Positions 1-9,595 are shown, counted from the stretch's first letter. The stretch: DNA of 64,000 nt from Paenibacillus darwinianus (GCF_000598065.1 NZ_KK082115.1:81117-145116), one strand, 5' to 3'. The notes: generated by a model not told the origin, from the letters alone. Translations and numbers: made by a program.

Positions 1-1240
1 CGTCGTCCCCATTTTTCAGCCGCAATCGGGCTATCGGATCGGATTTCTGGTGATCGATATCAACCGGTCGTATCTGGAGGAGATCGTCGCGACGACGACG
101 GGCGGCGCCGATGAGAAGGTGCTGATCGTCACGGCGCAGGACGAGACCATCCTCAGCTACCCGTACACCGCCAATTTAAGCGGCATCACCGAGCAGTATC
201 CGCAGCTGTTGAACCTGGAGCAGACGCAGATCAACGGGAAGATTTTCGGCAAGGAAAGCATTATCGTCTCCGATTCCATCAGCTACAGTAATTGGAGAAT
301 CGTGCGCATGATCGATACGGCCAAAATCAACGAGTCGATGAACCAGTTGGGACAAATCGGGCTGCTCGCGCTGCTGCTCTCTCTGATCATCTCGTCCGTG
401 GCATCCTACCGCCTGTCGATCTACTTTACCAAACCGATTATCGAGCTGAACAGAAAGATTAAGCAATTCGAGAAGGGCAACATGGAAACCAGAATCGATA
501 TTATCCGCAGCGATGAATTGGGCCAATTAAGCAACTCCTTCAACAAAATGGTCGTCAAGCTGGATACGTTGCTGAAAAGAACGATCGAGGAGGAGCAAAA
601 GAAAAGCGAGATGGAGTTCGAGCTGCTGCAATCGCAGATCAATCCCCACTTTCTGTACAATACGCTGGATTCGATCAGATGGCTTGCGGTCATTCAAAAC
701 GTTGAAAATATCGGCCATATGACGACATCGCTGATCCAGCTGCTGAAATACAGCATTTCGCACAAGGGCCGCATGGTGACCCTGTCGGAAGAAATCAGCA
801 TGATCAAAAATTATATAACGATCCAGAAATACCGGTACGGCGATATTTTTGAGGTGGAGTTCGACATCGAGGATGAGGCCAGGGACTGCCGTGCCTTGAA
901 TCTGATCCTGCAGCCGCTGGTGGAGAATGCGATCTATCACGGGATGGAGTCCAGGGAAGAAGGCGGCGTCATCCGAATAGAGGCGTATATCCGCGACGGC
1001 GAGCATCTGGAGATCAGCGTCGTCGACAACGGTTTGGGAATGGACGAGAATGAATGGCGGAGCGGAGCGGGCGTTACGAAAAAAATGCATACCGGAATCG
1101 GCCTTAAAAACGTCGAGGAACGGATCAAGCTGTATTTTGGCGAGCAATACGGCTTAACCATCAGCAGCAGCATCGGTGAAGGCACCAAAATGACGATTGT
1201 GCTCCCCAGGCTTTACGAGGACAGCGCTGCCGCCAACTGA
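1..1240 (+). CDS. YesM-type sensor histidine kinase, 3' part (5' end outside window)
   Basis: Membrane sensor kinase of two-component systems that usually control sugar uptake or polysaccharide use. The frame is open from base 2, so the gene starts before the window; the GTG at 50 is only an internal codon. Counting from it, residues 1-100 are the end of an extracellular sensor domain, about 103-125 is a membrane helix, and a HAMP segment follows. The His_kinase box around residues 194-212 has the phospho-acceptor His near 200 in QINPHFLYNTLD. A GHKL ATPase follows with QPLVENAIYHG, DNGLGMD and GIGLKNV. No response regulator follows, so the partner probably lies upstream. The xylulokinase and polyol dehydrogenase just downstream suggest, by inference only, a polyol or pentose signal. 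Confidence 0.9.
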   Translation, partial: VVPIFQPQSGYRIGFLVIDINRSYLEEIVATTTGGADEKVLIVTAQDETILSYPYTANLSGITEQYPQLLNLEQTQINGKIFGKESIIVSDSISYSNWRIVRMIDTAKINESMNQLGQIGLLALLLSLIISSVASYRLSIYFTKPIIELNRKIKQFEKGNMETRIDIIRSDELGQLSNSFNKMVVKLDTLLKRTIEEEQKKSEMEFELLQSQINPHFLYNTLDSIRWLAVIQNVENIGHMTTSLIQLLKYSISHKGRMVTLSEEISMIKNYITIQKYRYGDIFEVEFDIEDEARDCRALNLILQPLVENAIYHGMESREEGGVIRIEAYIRDGEHLEISVVDNGLGMDENEWRSGAGVTKKMHTGIGLKNVEERIKLYFGEQYGLTISSSIGEGTKMTIVLPRLYEDSAAAN

Positions 1241-1349
1241 ACCGCCGCCGCGAGCCTGTTAAAAGAGTGTAAAAAGAAAGCTTAAAAAACTTAAAGATAA
1301 TGCATTTCTATTGCGCAAATCTCTCGATACAATTGAGGAAGAACAGTAA

Positions 1350-1363
1350 TGTAAGCGGTTAAA
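1350..1363 (+). promoter_or_regulatory. Possible CcpA (cre) site before xylB
   Basis: TGTAAGCGGTTAAA matches the Bacillus cre pattern TGNAARCGNWWWCA except for A instead of C at position 13. It lies about 20 bases upstream of the xylB start, where CcpA could give glucose repression. Single imperfect cre matches occur by chance, so this is tentative. Confidence 0.35.
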
Positions 1364-1384
1364 TGGGCAGGGGGAGCATCCGAG

Positions 1385-2884
1385 TTGAGCTTATTGATGG
1401 GGATTGACCTGGGGACCTCAAGCGTAAAAGCGCTGCTGATGGATGTGCACGGCAAGACGTACGGCATCGCGCAGCAGCATTATGATATCGACGTTCCCCG
1501 TAAGGATTGGGCGGAACAGTCGCCAGAAAGGTGGTGGACCGCCACTGCCGATACGATCCGCAAGCTGTTCGCCGAAACGGGCGCCAATCCGAATCGTGTA
1601 ACCGGTTTAGGCTTGTCCGGCCAAATGCACGGACTTGTGACGCTGGATGCGCAAGGAACGCCGGTCAGGCCCGCTATCATCTGGTCGGATCAAAGATCCA
1701 AAAAGCAGGTTGCCCGCATCAACGATATGCTGGAGCGGATGAACCTGACCGGGGAAACGATGAACAAGGCGTCGACGGGTTTTGCGCTTTCGTCCCTGCT
1801 GTGGATCAAAGAGAATGAACCGGAGCATTACGCGGCGATTCGCAGCATCGTTCTGCCGAAGGATTACATCCGCTACAAACTGACAGGACGCATCGCTTGC
1901 GAGGCTACGGACGCTTCAAGCTCGCTTGCTTTCAACACACGCGGCAGGCAATGGTTGTATCCGCTGATCGAAGCGCTGGGCATCGCGGCCGCTTTGTTCC
2001 CCGAATGCCGGGAGCCGTTCGAGATCGCGGGCGAAATAACGGCGGATGCGGCATGGGAAACCGGGCTGCGCACCGGGACATCCGTCGTTTACGGCGGCGC
2101 CGACCAATGCATGCAGGCGGTCGGCAACGGGGTCGTTGAACCCGGCCGGATCATTTCGAATATCGGTACAGGGGGCCAGGTCGCCGCAATGGTGGCCGAT
2201 CCGGTTTACGATCCGCAGTGGAGGATGAATTCGTTCTGCCATATTCACCCGGGCTCATGGGCGATTCAGGGCTCCAACCTCAACAGCGGCCTTGCGTTGA
2301 AATGGCTGAAGGATAATGTGCTGCAGGCGGCGGATTTTAACGGCTTAATGGAGATGTGCGCCCAGGTGGAGGCGGGAAGCGAGGGCGTGCTTTTTCTGCC
2401 GTATTTGATCGGCGAACGGACGCCTCATATGGATGCCGATGCCAGAGCCGGCTTCCTCGGCATGACCTTGAGACACCGGACGGAGCATTTGGTGAAAGCG
2501 GTTCTGGAGGGCGTCGTCTACGCCCTTCGGGACTCGCTGGAACTGATGGAGGAGCAGGGTATCCGGGCAGGGCAAGTGATCGCCTCGGGCGGCGGCGCAA
2601 AGCACCGCTTATGGCTGCAATGCCAGGCGGATATTTTCGGCAAGCCGGTTTATACGACCAAGGTGCAGGAGGAAGCATGCGTCGGCGCGGCCATCGTGGC
2701 AGGAACCGGAGTCGGCGAATATCGGTCCGTACGCGAAGGATGCGGGCAGGTTGTTGCGCTCGACGAACGGTATTACGAGCCTGATCCGCGCAATCAAGAG
2801 CTGTACGACCATTACCACGGACTGTTCAAACAGATTTATTTGAGAAACAGGGAGCTTTTTAAAAACTGGACAGTGAATGCTTAG
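1385..2884 (+). CDS. xylB: Xylulokinase (FGGY family)
   Basis: Phosphorylates D-xylulose to xylulose 5-phosphate, which enters the pentose phosphate pathway in the cytoplasm. The 499-residue product has the usual family length. The N-terminal ATPase-fold motif MGIDLGTSSVKALLMD, the substrate region GLSGQMHGLV and IIWSDQRS, and the C-terminal GGGAKHRLWLQ are typical of xylulokinase within FGGY kinases. The TTG at 1385 is chosen because the purine-rich stretch at 1367-1377 sits about 8 bases before it; the ATG at 1397 would be 20 bases away. The polyol dehydrogenase 62 bases downstream would supply xylulose from xylitol or D-arabitol, so the two probably form one operon. Confidence 0.92.
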   Translation: MSLLMGIDLGTSSVKALLMDVHGKTYGIAQQHYDIDVPRKDWAEQSPERWWTATADTIRKLFAETGANPNRVTGLGLSGQMHGLVTLDAQGTPVRPAIIWSDQRSKKQVARINDMLERMNLTGETMNKASTGFALSSLLWIKENEPEHYAAIRSIVLPKDYIRYKLTGRIACEATDASSSLAFNTRGRQWLYPLIEALGIAAALFPECREPFEIAGEITADAAWETGLRTGTSVVYGGADQCMQAVGNGVVEPGRIISNIGTGGQVAAMVADPVYDPQWRMNSFCHIHPGSWAIQGSNLNSGLALKWLKDNVLQAADFNGLMEMCAQVEAGSEGVLFLPYLIGERTPHMDADARAGFLGMTLRHRTEHLVKAVLEGVVYALRDSLELMEEQGIRAGQVIASGGGAKHRLWLQCQADIFGKPVYTTKVQEEACVGAAIVAGTGVGEYRSVREGCGQVVALDERYYEPDPRNQELYDHYHGLFKQIYLRNRELFKNWTVNA

Positions 2885-2946
2885 GCCGTTTCCATGATAG
2901 ACAAGATCGATCGCCAATCTCATAAAAAGAAGGGAATTGAAAAACT

Positions 2947-4017
2947 ATGTCTACGAACCAGCCGACTCAAACGATGAAAGCCGCCATCATGCACAGCACC
3001 CGTGAAATTCGGATCGAGGAGCTGCCTGTTCCGCAAATCGGCCCCGACGAGGTATTGATTAAGGTCATAGCGGTCGGGATTTGCGGCTCCGATCTGCATT
3101 ATTATTCGCATGGCAGAATCGGCAAATATGTGGTCGACAAGCCATTCATTCTCGGGCACGAGTGCGCGGGAGACGTTGCGGCGGTCGGCGCCGATGTCAG
3201 GCGTTTCGCTGTTGGCGACCGGGTGGCGGTGGAGCCCGGCGTTACCTGCGGGCGCTGCGCCGCATGCAAGGAAGGCCGGTACAATCTTTGTCCGGACGTC
3301 GAATTTCTCGCCACCCCGCCGTTTGACGGCGCGTTCGTGCAATATATCAAAATCCGCGAGGATTTCGTGTTTCCGATTCCGGACAGCCTGTCCTACGAGG
3401 AGGCTGCGCTTGTTGAGCCGTTCTCGGTCGGCATCCATGCCGCGGTGCGGACGAAGCTGCAACCCGGCTCGACGGTAGCGATCATGGGGATGGGGCCTGT
3501 CGGCTTGATGGCCGTCGCCGCCGCCAAAGCGTACGGCGCCTCCACCATTATCGCAACCGATCTCGAACCGCTGCGGCTCGAGGCGGCCAGGCAGATGGGC
3601 GCCACCCACATCATTAACGTGCGCGAACAGGACCCGAACGAGGCAATCAGGACATTCACGAACGGTCGCGGAGTCGACGCCGCCTGGGAAACGGCGGGCA
3701 GCCCGAAGGCGCTGCAGTCCGCGCTCGGCTCGCTGCGGCGGGGCGGAAAGCTCGCCGTCGTCGGGCTGCCGGCGCAGGATGAAACCCCGCTGAACGTGCC
3801 GCTAATCGCCGATAACGAAGTCGATATATACGGTATTTTCCGGTATGCCAATACGTATCCGAAGGGTATCGAGTTCCTGGCCTCCGGCATCGTCGATGCC
3901 AGCCGGCTCGTGACCGACAAGTTTGCGCTCGAACAGACCCAGGAAGCGATGGAGCGGGCGCTTAACCAGAAGAGCGAGTGTCTGAAAATCGTCGTCTATC
4001 CCAATGGTTTGATCTGA
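2947..4017 (+). CDS. Zinc-dependent polyol dehydrogenase (sorbitol/xylitol dehydrogenase family)
   Basis: Medium-chain NAD(P)-dependent dehydrogenase, 356 residues, of the L-iditol/sorbitol dehydrogenase type, which oxidises polyols to ketoses. Catalytic zinc ligands are visible in GICGSDLHYYSHG and LGHECAGDV. The structural-zinc cysteines lie in CGRCAACKEGRYNLC, and the Rossmann motif is GMGPVGLMAV. Its place right after xylB suggests xylitol (or D-arabitol) to D-xylulose as the reaction, but family members share substrates such as sorbitol, threitol and butanediol, so the exact substrate is inference. The start has a purine-rich AGAAGGGA ribosome site. A strong terminator follows at 4078. 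Confidence 0.85.
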   Translation: MSTNQPTQTMKAAIMHSTREIRIEELPVPQIGPDEVLIKVIAVGICGSDLHYYSHGRIGKYVVDKPFILGHECAGDVAAVGADVRRFAVGDRVAVEPGVTCGRCAACKEGRYNLCPDVEFLATPPFDGAFVQYIKIREDFVFPIPDSLSYEEAALVEPFSVGIHAAVRTKLQPGSTVAIMGMGPVGLMAVAAAKAYGASTIIATDLEPLRLEAARQMGATHIINVREQDPNEAIRTFTNGRGVDAAWETAGSPKALQSALGSLRRGGKLAVVGLPAQDETPLNVPLIADNEVDIYGIFRYANTYPKGIEFLASGIVDASRLVTDKFALEQTQEAMERALNQKSECLKIVVYPNGLI

Positions 4018-4077
4018 AACGAAACGCCGGGCCCGCCAGTGGGCTGTTCCATAAGAGCACAATTGAAGTCAAATGAT

Positions 4078-4126
4078 AAAACCTCCAAAACCACGCTGGA
4101 AAGCGGTTTCGGAGGTTTTTCTTTTT
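4078..4126 (+). terminator. Rho-independent terminator after the polyol dehydrogenase
   Basis: AAAACCTCC at 4078-4086 pairs with GGAGGTTTT at 4111-4119, and inner AAACC pairs with GGTTT. A T-rich run follows. It ends the xylB-dehydrogenase unit and argues that the leucine dehydrogenase frame, although open through it, does not start upstream of it. Confidence 0.85.
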
Positions 4127-4264
4127 GGGGAAGCGAGACTGCCGTTCTGTCGTGAATCGGCCGCTTATTCCGGTCATCTTTGGCCAGTGCCGCCGAATAA
4201 GATAAATGAACCCGATTTCCGCCGGTCTCATGGGATTGCCGGAACATCCAGAGGAGGGCTAGGC

Positions 4265-5302
4265 ATGGATTTGTGGAAATCGATCGTGACGGATGGATTC
4301 GAACAGCTGCTGTTCATTCAAGACCGTCCCAGCGGATTAAAGGCGGTCATCGCGATCCACGATACGACGTTGGGACCCGCCATGGGTGGCTGCCGGTTTT
4401 GGCATTACGGTTCGGAAGAAGAGGCCGTGTCCGACGCGTTGCGGTTGGCCAAGGGAATGACCTATAAATGCGCCATCTCCGGACTTCCATATGGGGGCGG
4501 GAAGGCAGTTGTCATCAGACAGCCCGGCCAGAGCGGGAATGAAGCGGCCTTTCGCGCCCTTGGCCGAATCATAAATCGGCTCGGCGGCCTTTATATTACC
4601 GGCATGGATCTGGGGACGACCGTCAGGGAAATGGACTGGATCAAAGCGGAAACCGATTATGTGACGGATACCGCGGGCTCGCTGGGGGCGGCCGGGGATT
4701 TCACGGCAAGGATGACCGCTTACGGCGTTTGTCTCGGTATACAGGCCTCGCTTGAAGAGGCGTTCGGATCGGATGAGCTGCGGGGCCGGACGATTGCCGT
4801 ACAAGGATTGGGGAAGGTCGGTTATTTCGTATGCCGTTATTTGCATCGGAAGGGAGCGTGCCTGCTCGTCACCGATCTTCATACCGGCCTTGTTGAAAAG
4901 GCCGTCAAGCAGTTTAACGCGATCGCCGTCGAGACGGACGACATCTACCGGCAGGATTGCGATGCATTCTGTCCCTGCGCGTTGGGCGGCATTATCAACG
5001 AGCGCACCATTCCGCAGCTGAGATGTCGGATTGTGGCCGGCGCTGCCAATAACCAGCTGGCGGAGCAGCATCACGGCGACATGCTGCACCGGAACGGGAT
5101 TTTGTACGCTCCCGATTATGTGATCAATGCGGGCGGCATTATCGTCACGGCCGCAGAAATCGCCCACCGAAGCGGCGAATATGCGCGAAGGCGGGTAATG
5201 AACATCCGGAATACGTTGAACAGCATCTACCGCTGCGCCGACTCGCTTGGCATATCTTCCTCCGAAGCCGCAAACCGATTGACGCGGCAGCGGCTCGGAT
5301 AG
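4265..5302 (+). CDS. bcd: Leucine (branched-chain amino acid) dehydrogenase
   Basis: NAD-dependent reversible oxidative deamination of leucine, valine and isoleucine to 2-oxo acids. In Bacilli it feeds branched-chain fatty acid precursor supply and amino acid breakdown. The 345-residue product is close to the usual 360 or so. The family motifs are AIHDTTLGPAMGG, the catalytic lysine in GLPYGGGKAV, DLGTTVREMDWI, and the NAD motif VQGLGKVGYFVCRYL. The ATG at 4265 is chosen because GAGGAGGG lies at 4251-4258; the open frame runs 64 codons further back but crosses the terminator at 4078. It stands alone here, without the usual bkd genes. Confidence 0.9.
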   Translation: MDLWKSIVTDGFEQLLFIQDRPSGLKAVIAIHDTTLGPAMGGCRFWHYGSEEEAVSDALRLAKGMTYKCAISGLPYGGGKAVVIRQPGQSGNEAAFRALGRIINRLGGLYITGMDLGTTVREMDWIKAETDYVTDTAGSLGAAGDFTARMTAYGVCLGIQASLEEAFGSDELRGRTIAVQGLGKVGYFVCRYLHRKGACLLVTDLHTGLVEKAVKQFNAIAVETDDIYRQDCDAFCPCALGGIINERTIPQLRCRIVAGAANNQLAEQHHGDMLHRNGILYAPDYVINAGGIIVTAAEIAHRSGEYARRRVMNIRNTLNSIYRCADSLGISSSEAANRLTRQRLG

Positions 5303-5347
5303 GAGCCCCCGTTCTTATCACGCTCGCAGTTGGTGCAAGCCTCCCGC

Positions 5348-5379
5348 AATAGCGAACAGGAAAAACTCCTGCTATTTTT
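5348..5379 (+). terminator. Possible weak terminator after leucine dehydrogenase
   Basis: AATAG (5348-5352) and CAGGA (5357-5361) pair with TCCTG (5367-5371) and CTATT (5372-5376), with a four-base bulge on one side, followed by TTTTT. The bulge makes this weaker than the other terminators in the window. Confidence 0.45.
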
Positions 5380-5467
5380 GCCCGGATGCCACTGCCGGTC
5401 AGCGATAGGCTTTTATTCCAGCGCGTGCTAGAATGATGGGGATAATCAAATCACGCGGGGTGGATGT

Positions 5468-6286
5468 ATGCCGAGAGAAATCAATAAAGATACGCTGCTG
5501 TGCATGTCATTGGCGGGAAGACCGGGCAATTTCGGAACCCGTTTTCACAATTATTTATACAATGAGCTGAATCTCAATATTGTCTACAAAGCGTTTACCA
5601 CGAACGATTTGCAGGCCGCAATCGGCGGGGTGCGCGCGCTCGGGATTCGCGGCTGTGCCGTGTCGATGCCCTTCAAGGAGGCTTGCATTCCATTCATGGA
5701 TGAAATGGACGAATCGGCGTCTGTCATTCAATCCGTCAATACGATCGTCAATACCGACGGACGGCTTCGTGCATACAACACCGATTACATCGCGATCGCT
5801 CAGCTGCTCGACACGTATCAGGTATCGCGCGACTCCGTATTCGCCTTGCGCGGCAGCGGGGGCATGGCCAAGGCCGTCGCAAGCGCAGTGCGAGATGCCG
5901 GGTTCCGCACCGGGTACATCATCGCCCGTAACGAGACGGCGGGACGCGAGCTGGCGCAAGCCTGCGACTACGAGTGGAAAAGCGAGGTAAGCGGCATCGA
6001 GCCGGAGCTGATCATCAATGTGACGCCGATCGGCATGGCGGGAGGCCCCGAATCCGAGGAACTCGCATTCGCACCCGAGGTGATCGACAAGGTGGAGACC
6101 GTATTCGACGTGGGGGCGATTCCCTCGGAAACGCCTCTGATCCGTTATGCCAGGACGAAAGAAAAAAAGGTGATCACCGGGGCGGAAGTCATCGCGCTTC
6201 AGGCATTGGAGCAATTCGTGCTCTATACCGGCGTGCGCCCCGAAGACGAGCTGGTCCAAAGGGCTGCAGAGCACGCTCGTTCCTGA
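5468..6286 (+). CDS. Shikimate dehydrogenase-like protein (HI0607/SdhL type)
   Basis: NADP-type oxidoreductase of the AroE superfamily, 272 residues. From memory it closely resembles the Haemophilus HI0607 subgroup: it begins INKDTLLCMSLAGRPGNFG, has ALGIRGCAVSMPFKEACIPFMDE, the substrate-side motif AYNTDYIAI, and the nucleotide motif GSGGMAKAV. HI0607-type enzymes have the AroE fold but very low shikimate activity, so the true substrate is unknown. It lacks the N-terminal SxSP motif of genuine AroE, so it should not be taken as the pathway enzyme. It ends three bases before the kinase at 6290, which has no clear ribosome site of its own, so coupling is possible. Confidence 0.8.
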   Translation: MPREINKDTLLCMSLAGRPGNFGTRFHNYLYNELNLNIVYKAFTTNDLQAAIGGVRALGIRGCAVSMPFKEACIPFMDEMDESASVIQSVNTIVNTDGRLRAYNTDYIAIAQLLDTYQVSRDSVFALRGSGGMAKAVASAVRDAGFRTGYIIARNETAGRELAQACDYEWKSEVSGIEPELIINVTPIGMAGGPESEELAFAPEVIDKVETVFDVGAIPSETPLIRYARTKEKKVITGAEVIALQALEQFVLYTGVRPEDELVQRAAEHARS

Positions 6287-6289
6287 TCG

Positions 6290-8119
6290 ATGAAACGGCG
6301 GTTTCTGACCTCATTGTCAGCCGTCAGTCTAAGAACGCGGCTGACGTTGTCGTTTATCGCGCTGATCATCCTTTCGATTACCGTCATGGGCATCGGCTAC
6401 ATCAGGAAAAGCTCCGAGGTGATTTTGTCGAACGCCAGCCAAACCTCATTGGGTCTGGTGAAGATGAGCAACCAGTCTCTCGAAGCGAAATTGGCGCGGG
6501 TTGAGCAAAGCGCCATCAACATGCATTTGGATGAGGAGCTGTTTCAGTTTGTCAACGCAACCGATCTGAAAGACAAATAATTAAGCAACGAGAATGACCG
6601 CAAAATTACGCGAATTCTGCAAAAATATTTTCCCGCGTCGGAGGATATGTTCTCGGTCAATTTGGTTACAAAGGACTTTACGTTCGGTCAAAATCCAAAC
6701 TTCTGGATTCCGAAAACGGATTATGCCATGTCGAATATTTATAAGACCGGTCAACAATCGGTTGAGAATACGTCATGGATTCCCACCTATGATTTGCTGG
6801 AGCAGTTTTTTTCCGCCGCTCCCTTGTCGCCGGACAAATATCAATATGTATTTACCGCTACCCGACTGATCAATGTTTCAACGATCCGGAATAATTTACT
6901 TCGGCAGATGGATAAGAACATCGAACGCCCGATTCTGATCGTTAATTTTCAAGAATCGATGATCAAACAGGCTTTCAAGGAAAGCCTGTCGGTTCAAGGT
7001 TCTTATTACCAGGTATTTACAGAAGACGGTGCGGTGGTCTCAAGCTCCGCTGCGGCGGACGACTCGCCTGCTGCAAGCCTGGACTGGATCCGTTACGCGA
7101 TGTCCAAGGGAAGCGGCACCGAATATATCAACATCAACGGTCAAAAAATGGTCGTAAACTTCGATCGGATGGATGTAACAGGATGGCTATCGGCTGTTTA
7201 CATCCCATACGACAATCTGCTGAAGACCGTCCCGAACATGTTTGCTTATACGATGTATTCCATGGTCATCATCATCGTCTTGTCGATCGTGCTCGCTTCT
7301 TTTATTTCGGGAAGAATTACTTGGCCGTTAAAAAAGCTTTTGCGCGGAATCAACCGGATCGGGGAAGGGAACTTCAACACCAGAATCGAATCGTCCGGCA
7401 TGCCGGAAGTCAACGTCATCATTCATAAATTCAATCAGATGAACGATAAAATTCAAACCTTGATCGAAGAGAACTATGAGACCCATCTGAAAGAAATGGA
7501 AGCGGAGCTGAAGGCGCTAAATTTTCAATTCAATCCCCACTTTCTGTATAACACGCTGAACATTATTAATTATTTGGCGATCGAGAACAAACAAGCCTTG
7601 ATCAGCAATATGCTCGTGGAGTTATCCGAGATGCTGGAATATACGGCGCAGGACCCTGGTCTGGTCCATTTCGGCGAGGACGTAAACTACTTGAAAAATT
7701 ACGTGTTCATCATGAACCACCGGTTCGAGGGGAAATTCACGGTTACCTATGACATCGACCCTGACCTGTACCAATATACCGTACCGAAGTTTTTTCTGCA
7801 GCCTTTTATAGAGAATGCTTTGATTCACGGACTTGAGGAAATGGAGACGGGCGGAGAAATCAACGTTGCCGGACGGATGGAGAACGGGCTAAGAATTTTT
7901 TTCATTACGGATAACGGGAAAGGCATGCCGGAGGAAACGATCCGGCGCGTGCTTGAAACGGGCGACGATCACGGCGGGTTCGGGAAATCGATCGGAATTA
8001 CAAACGTGAACCAGCGGATTAAAATGCAATACGGCCGTCAGTACGGTGTGCAAATCGCATCGCAGAGAAATAAGGGAACCGCCGTTACTATCGTGCTGCC
8101 GCTCATCCGACCCGAATAG
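6290..8119 (+). pseudogene. YesM-type sensor histidine kinase interrupted by an in-frame TAA
   Basis: The reading frame runs from ATG 6290 to TAG 8119 with a single TAA at 6578-6580 (codon 97); the codons on both sides continue the same protein. Numbering through the stop, residues 18-37 are the first membrane helix, a sensor domain follows to about 315, the second helix is about 322-340, and HAMP comes next. The His box FQFNPHFLYNTLN has its His near 417, and the GHKL ATPase has DNGKGMP and GITNVNQRI. The ATG at 6647 has GGAGG only two bases before it and would make a protein lacking the first helix. It is the natural sensor for the AraC-type regulator at 11491. A sequencing error or readthrough cannot be excluded. 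Confidence 0.8.
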
Positions 8120-8156
8120 GCAAGAGGGTTGCCCAACCCTTCTTGCCTATCGTTTT
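8116..8156 (+). terminator. Stem-loop overlapping the kinase stop codon
   Basis: AGGCAAGA (8118-8125) with GGGTT pairs with AACCC (8135-8139) and TCTTGCCT (8141-8148); a short T-rich stretch follows. It would separate the kinase transcript from the ABC transporter genes. Confidence 0.6.
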
Positions 8157-8249
8157 GTCATACAAGCTCCCCTTGAAATTGTTTTCAGTGTAAAAGTCCA
8201 CTTATTTACGATTTTTAGAGTAGGATGGCGCGTGCGGTTTCTTTTATGA

Positions 8250-8263
8250 TGAAAGCGTAAACA
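8250..8263 (+). promoter_or_regulatory. CcpA (cre) site before the sugar-binding protein gene
   Basis: TGAAAGCGTAAACA matches the Bacillus cre core TGNAARCGNWWWCA at every position and is followed by AA as in the extended pattern. It lies 27 bases upstream of the lipoprotein start and directly after a TATGAT that could be the -10 element. This placement would allow carbon catabolite repression of the transporter operon. Confidence 0.55.
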
Positions 8264-8290
8264 AAATCATTGAAAGCGAGGAACCGTTTT

Positions 8291-9595
8291 ATGAAAAAGG
8301 GGATCATCGCCGCTTTATTGGCCGTATCGCTGCTGGCCGGATGCGGCACGGGAGGACAAACGAATAATGACGGGCCGGAAGGGAACGGCGCCGCCGAAAC
8401 AGGCAGCGAGCTGGTGGAGCTTGCCTACTGGCGGCCGCAAGCGGGCGAGGAAGAGGACAATGCCTATGTACAACGGGTGGAGGCATTCAACAAAGCTTAT
8501 GAGGGTAAAATCAAGCTGAATATGGAGGTTATTACGAGGGGCAATTCCTTCGCCTATGAGGATAAAATTAACGCGGCCGTCGCTTCCAACACGCTGCCCG
8601 ACGTGGTTGCGCTTGACGGGCCGAACGTGGCCAACTATGCCGCATCAGAAATCATCATCCCGTTGGATGAGTATTTCACGGAAGAGGATATGAACGACTT
8701 TGTGCCGTCGATCGTCCAACAGGGCAGCTACCAGGGCAAGTTTTATGCACCGGGGCTGATCGAGTCGTCGGTGGTGCTGTTCTACAACAAAAAAATCATG
8801 GATAAATACGGGATTACGCCTCCCGACAAAATTGAGAATGCCTGGACCTGGGATCAGTGGTACGACGTCATGAAGCAGACGGCAAAAGACGGCGTTTTCG
8901 GAACGAACATGATTAACGATAAAGGCGAGTGGATGACCTATGCGTTCGAGCAGTTCTGGATTTCGAACGGCACGGATATCGTCAATCCGGAGGGGACCGA
9001 AGCCGAGGGCTGGGTCAACAGCGGGCAAGGCATCGAGGCGGCGTCTTTCCTGCAGAAGCTGGCTAACGAGAAGCTGTTCAATATCGACCCGAAGCCGACG
9101 GAATTTGAGGAAGGTAAAGCGGCGACCAAGCTTGGCGGTCCGTGGAACATTCCGGGGTTTAAAAATTATCCGGACCTTGAATGGGGCATCACTTACTTCC
9201 CGAAGAAAGCGGGCGGCACGCAAACCGCGCCTTCGGGCAGCTGGGCGGTAGGGGTCTCGGCGAACAGCAAGCATCCGAAGGAAGCGGCGGAGGCCGTGAA
9301 ATGGCTGACCAACAAAGACAGCTCCGTTGTGCTGGCGAAGTCGATCAGCATGCCTGCTAACCGCAAATCGGCTTATGAAAGCTTGCCGGAATACGATGAA
9401 TTGCCGCTTCGCGTCATTAAGGAGCAAGTAACGACCGTTTCCCGCGCAAGACCGGTAACCCCGGCTTATCCGGTACTGACGCAAAAGTTTGCCGAGGCAT
9501 TGACGGACATCATGATGGGAGCCGAAGTGAAAAAATCGCTTGATAGCGTCGCAGCCACCTATGATGACGAATATAAACGAAACTTCGCCGAATAG
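8291..9595 (+). CDS. Sugar ABC transporter substrate-binding lipoprotein (CUT1)
   Basis: Extracellular solute-binding protein, 434 residues, family 1, tethered to the membrane by lipid. The signal peptide ends in the lipobox LLAGC, with the cysteine near residue 18, followed by a Gly/Asn/Glu-rich linker. The family-typical segments YWRPQAGEEED at the mature N terminus and the C-terminal PVTPAYPVLTQKFAEALTDIMMG are present. The ATG at 8291 is used rather than the TTG at 8270, because GCGAGGA lies about 8 bases before it and the signal peptide then starts MKKGII. It is the first gene of a binding protein-permease-permease-regulator run. The sugar ligand cannot be read from sequence. Confidence 0.9.
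   Translation: MKKGIIAALLAVSLLAGCGTGGQTNNDGPEGNGAAETGSELVELAYWRPQAGEEEDNAYVQRVEAFNKAYEGKIKLNMEVITRGNSFAYEDKINAAVASNTLPDVVALDGPNVANYAASEIIIPLDEYFTEEDMNDFVPSIVQQGSYQGKFYAPGLIESSVVLFYNKKIMDKYGITPPDKIENAWTWDQWYDVMKQTAKDGVFGTNMINDKGEWMTYAFEQFWISNGTDIVNPEGTEAEGWVNSGQGIEAASFLQKLANEKLFNIDPKPTEFEEGKAATKLGGPWNIPGFKNYPDLEWGITYFPKKAGGTQTAPSGSWAVGVSANSKHPKEAAEAVKWLTNKDSSVVLAKSISMPANRKSAYESLPEYDELPLRVIKEQVTTVSRARPVTPAYPVLTQKFAEALTDIMMGAEVKKSLDSVAATYDDEYKRNFAE

Noticed and set aside
4073..4264. 64-codon extension of leucine dehydrogenase
   Set aside because: It crosses a strong terminator and lacks family likeness; GAGGAGGG precedes ATG 4265.
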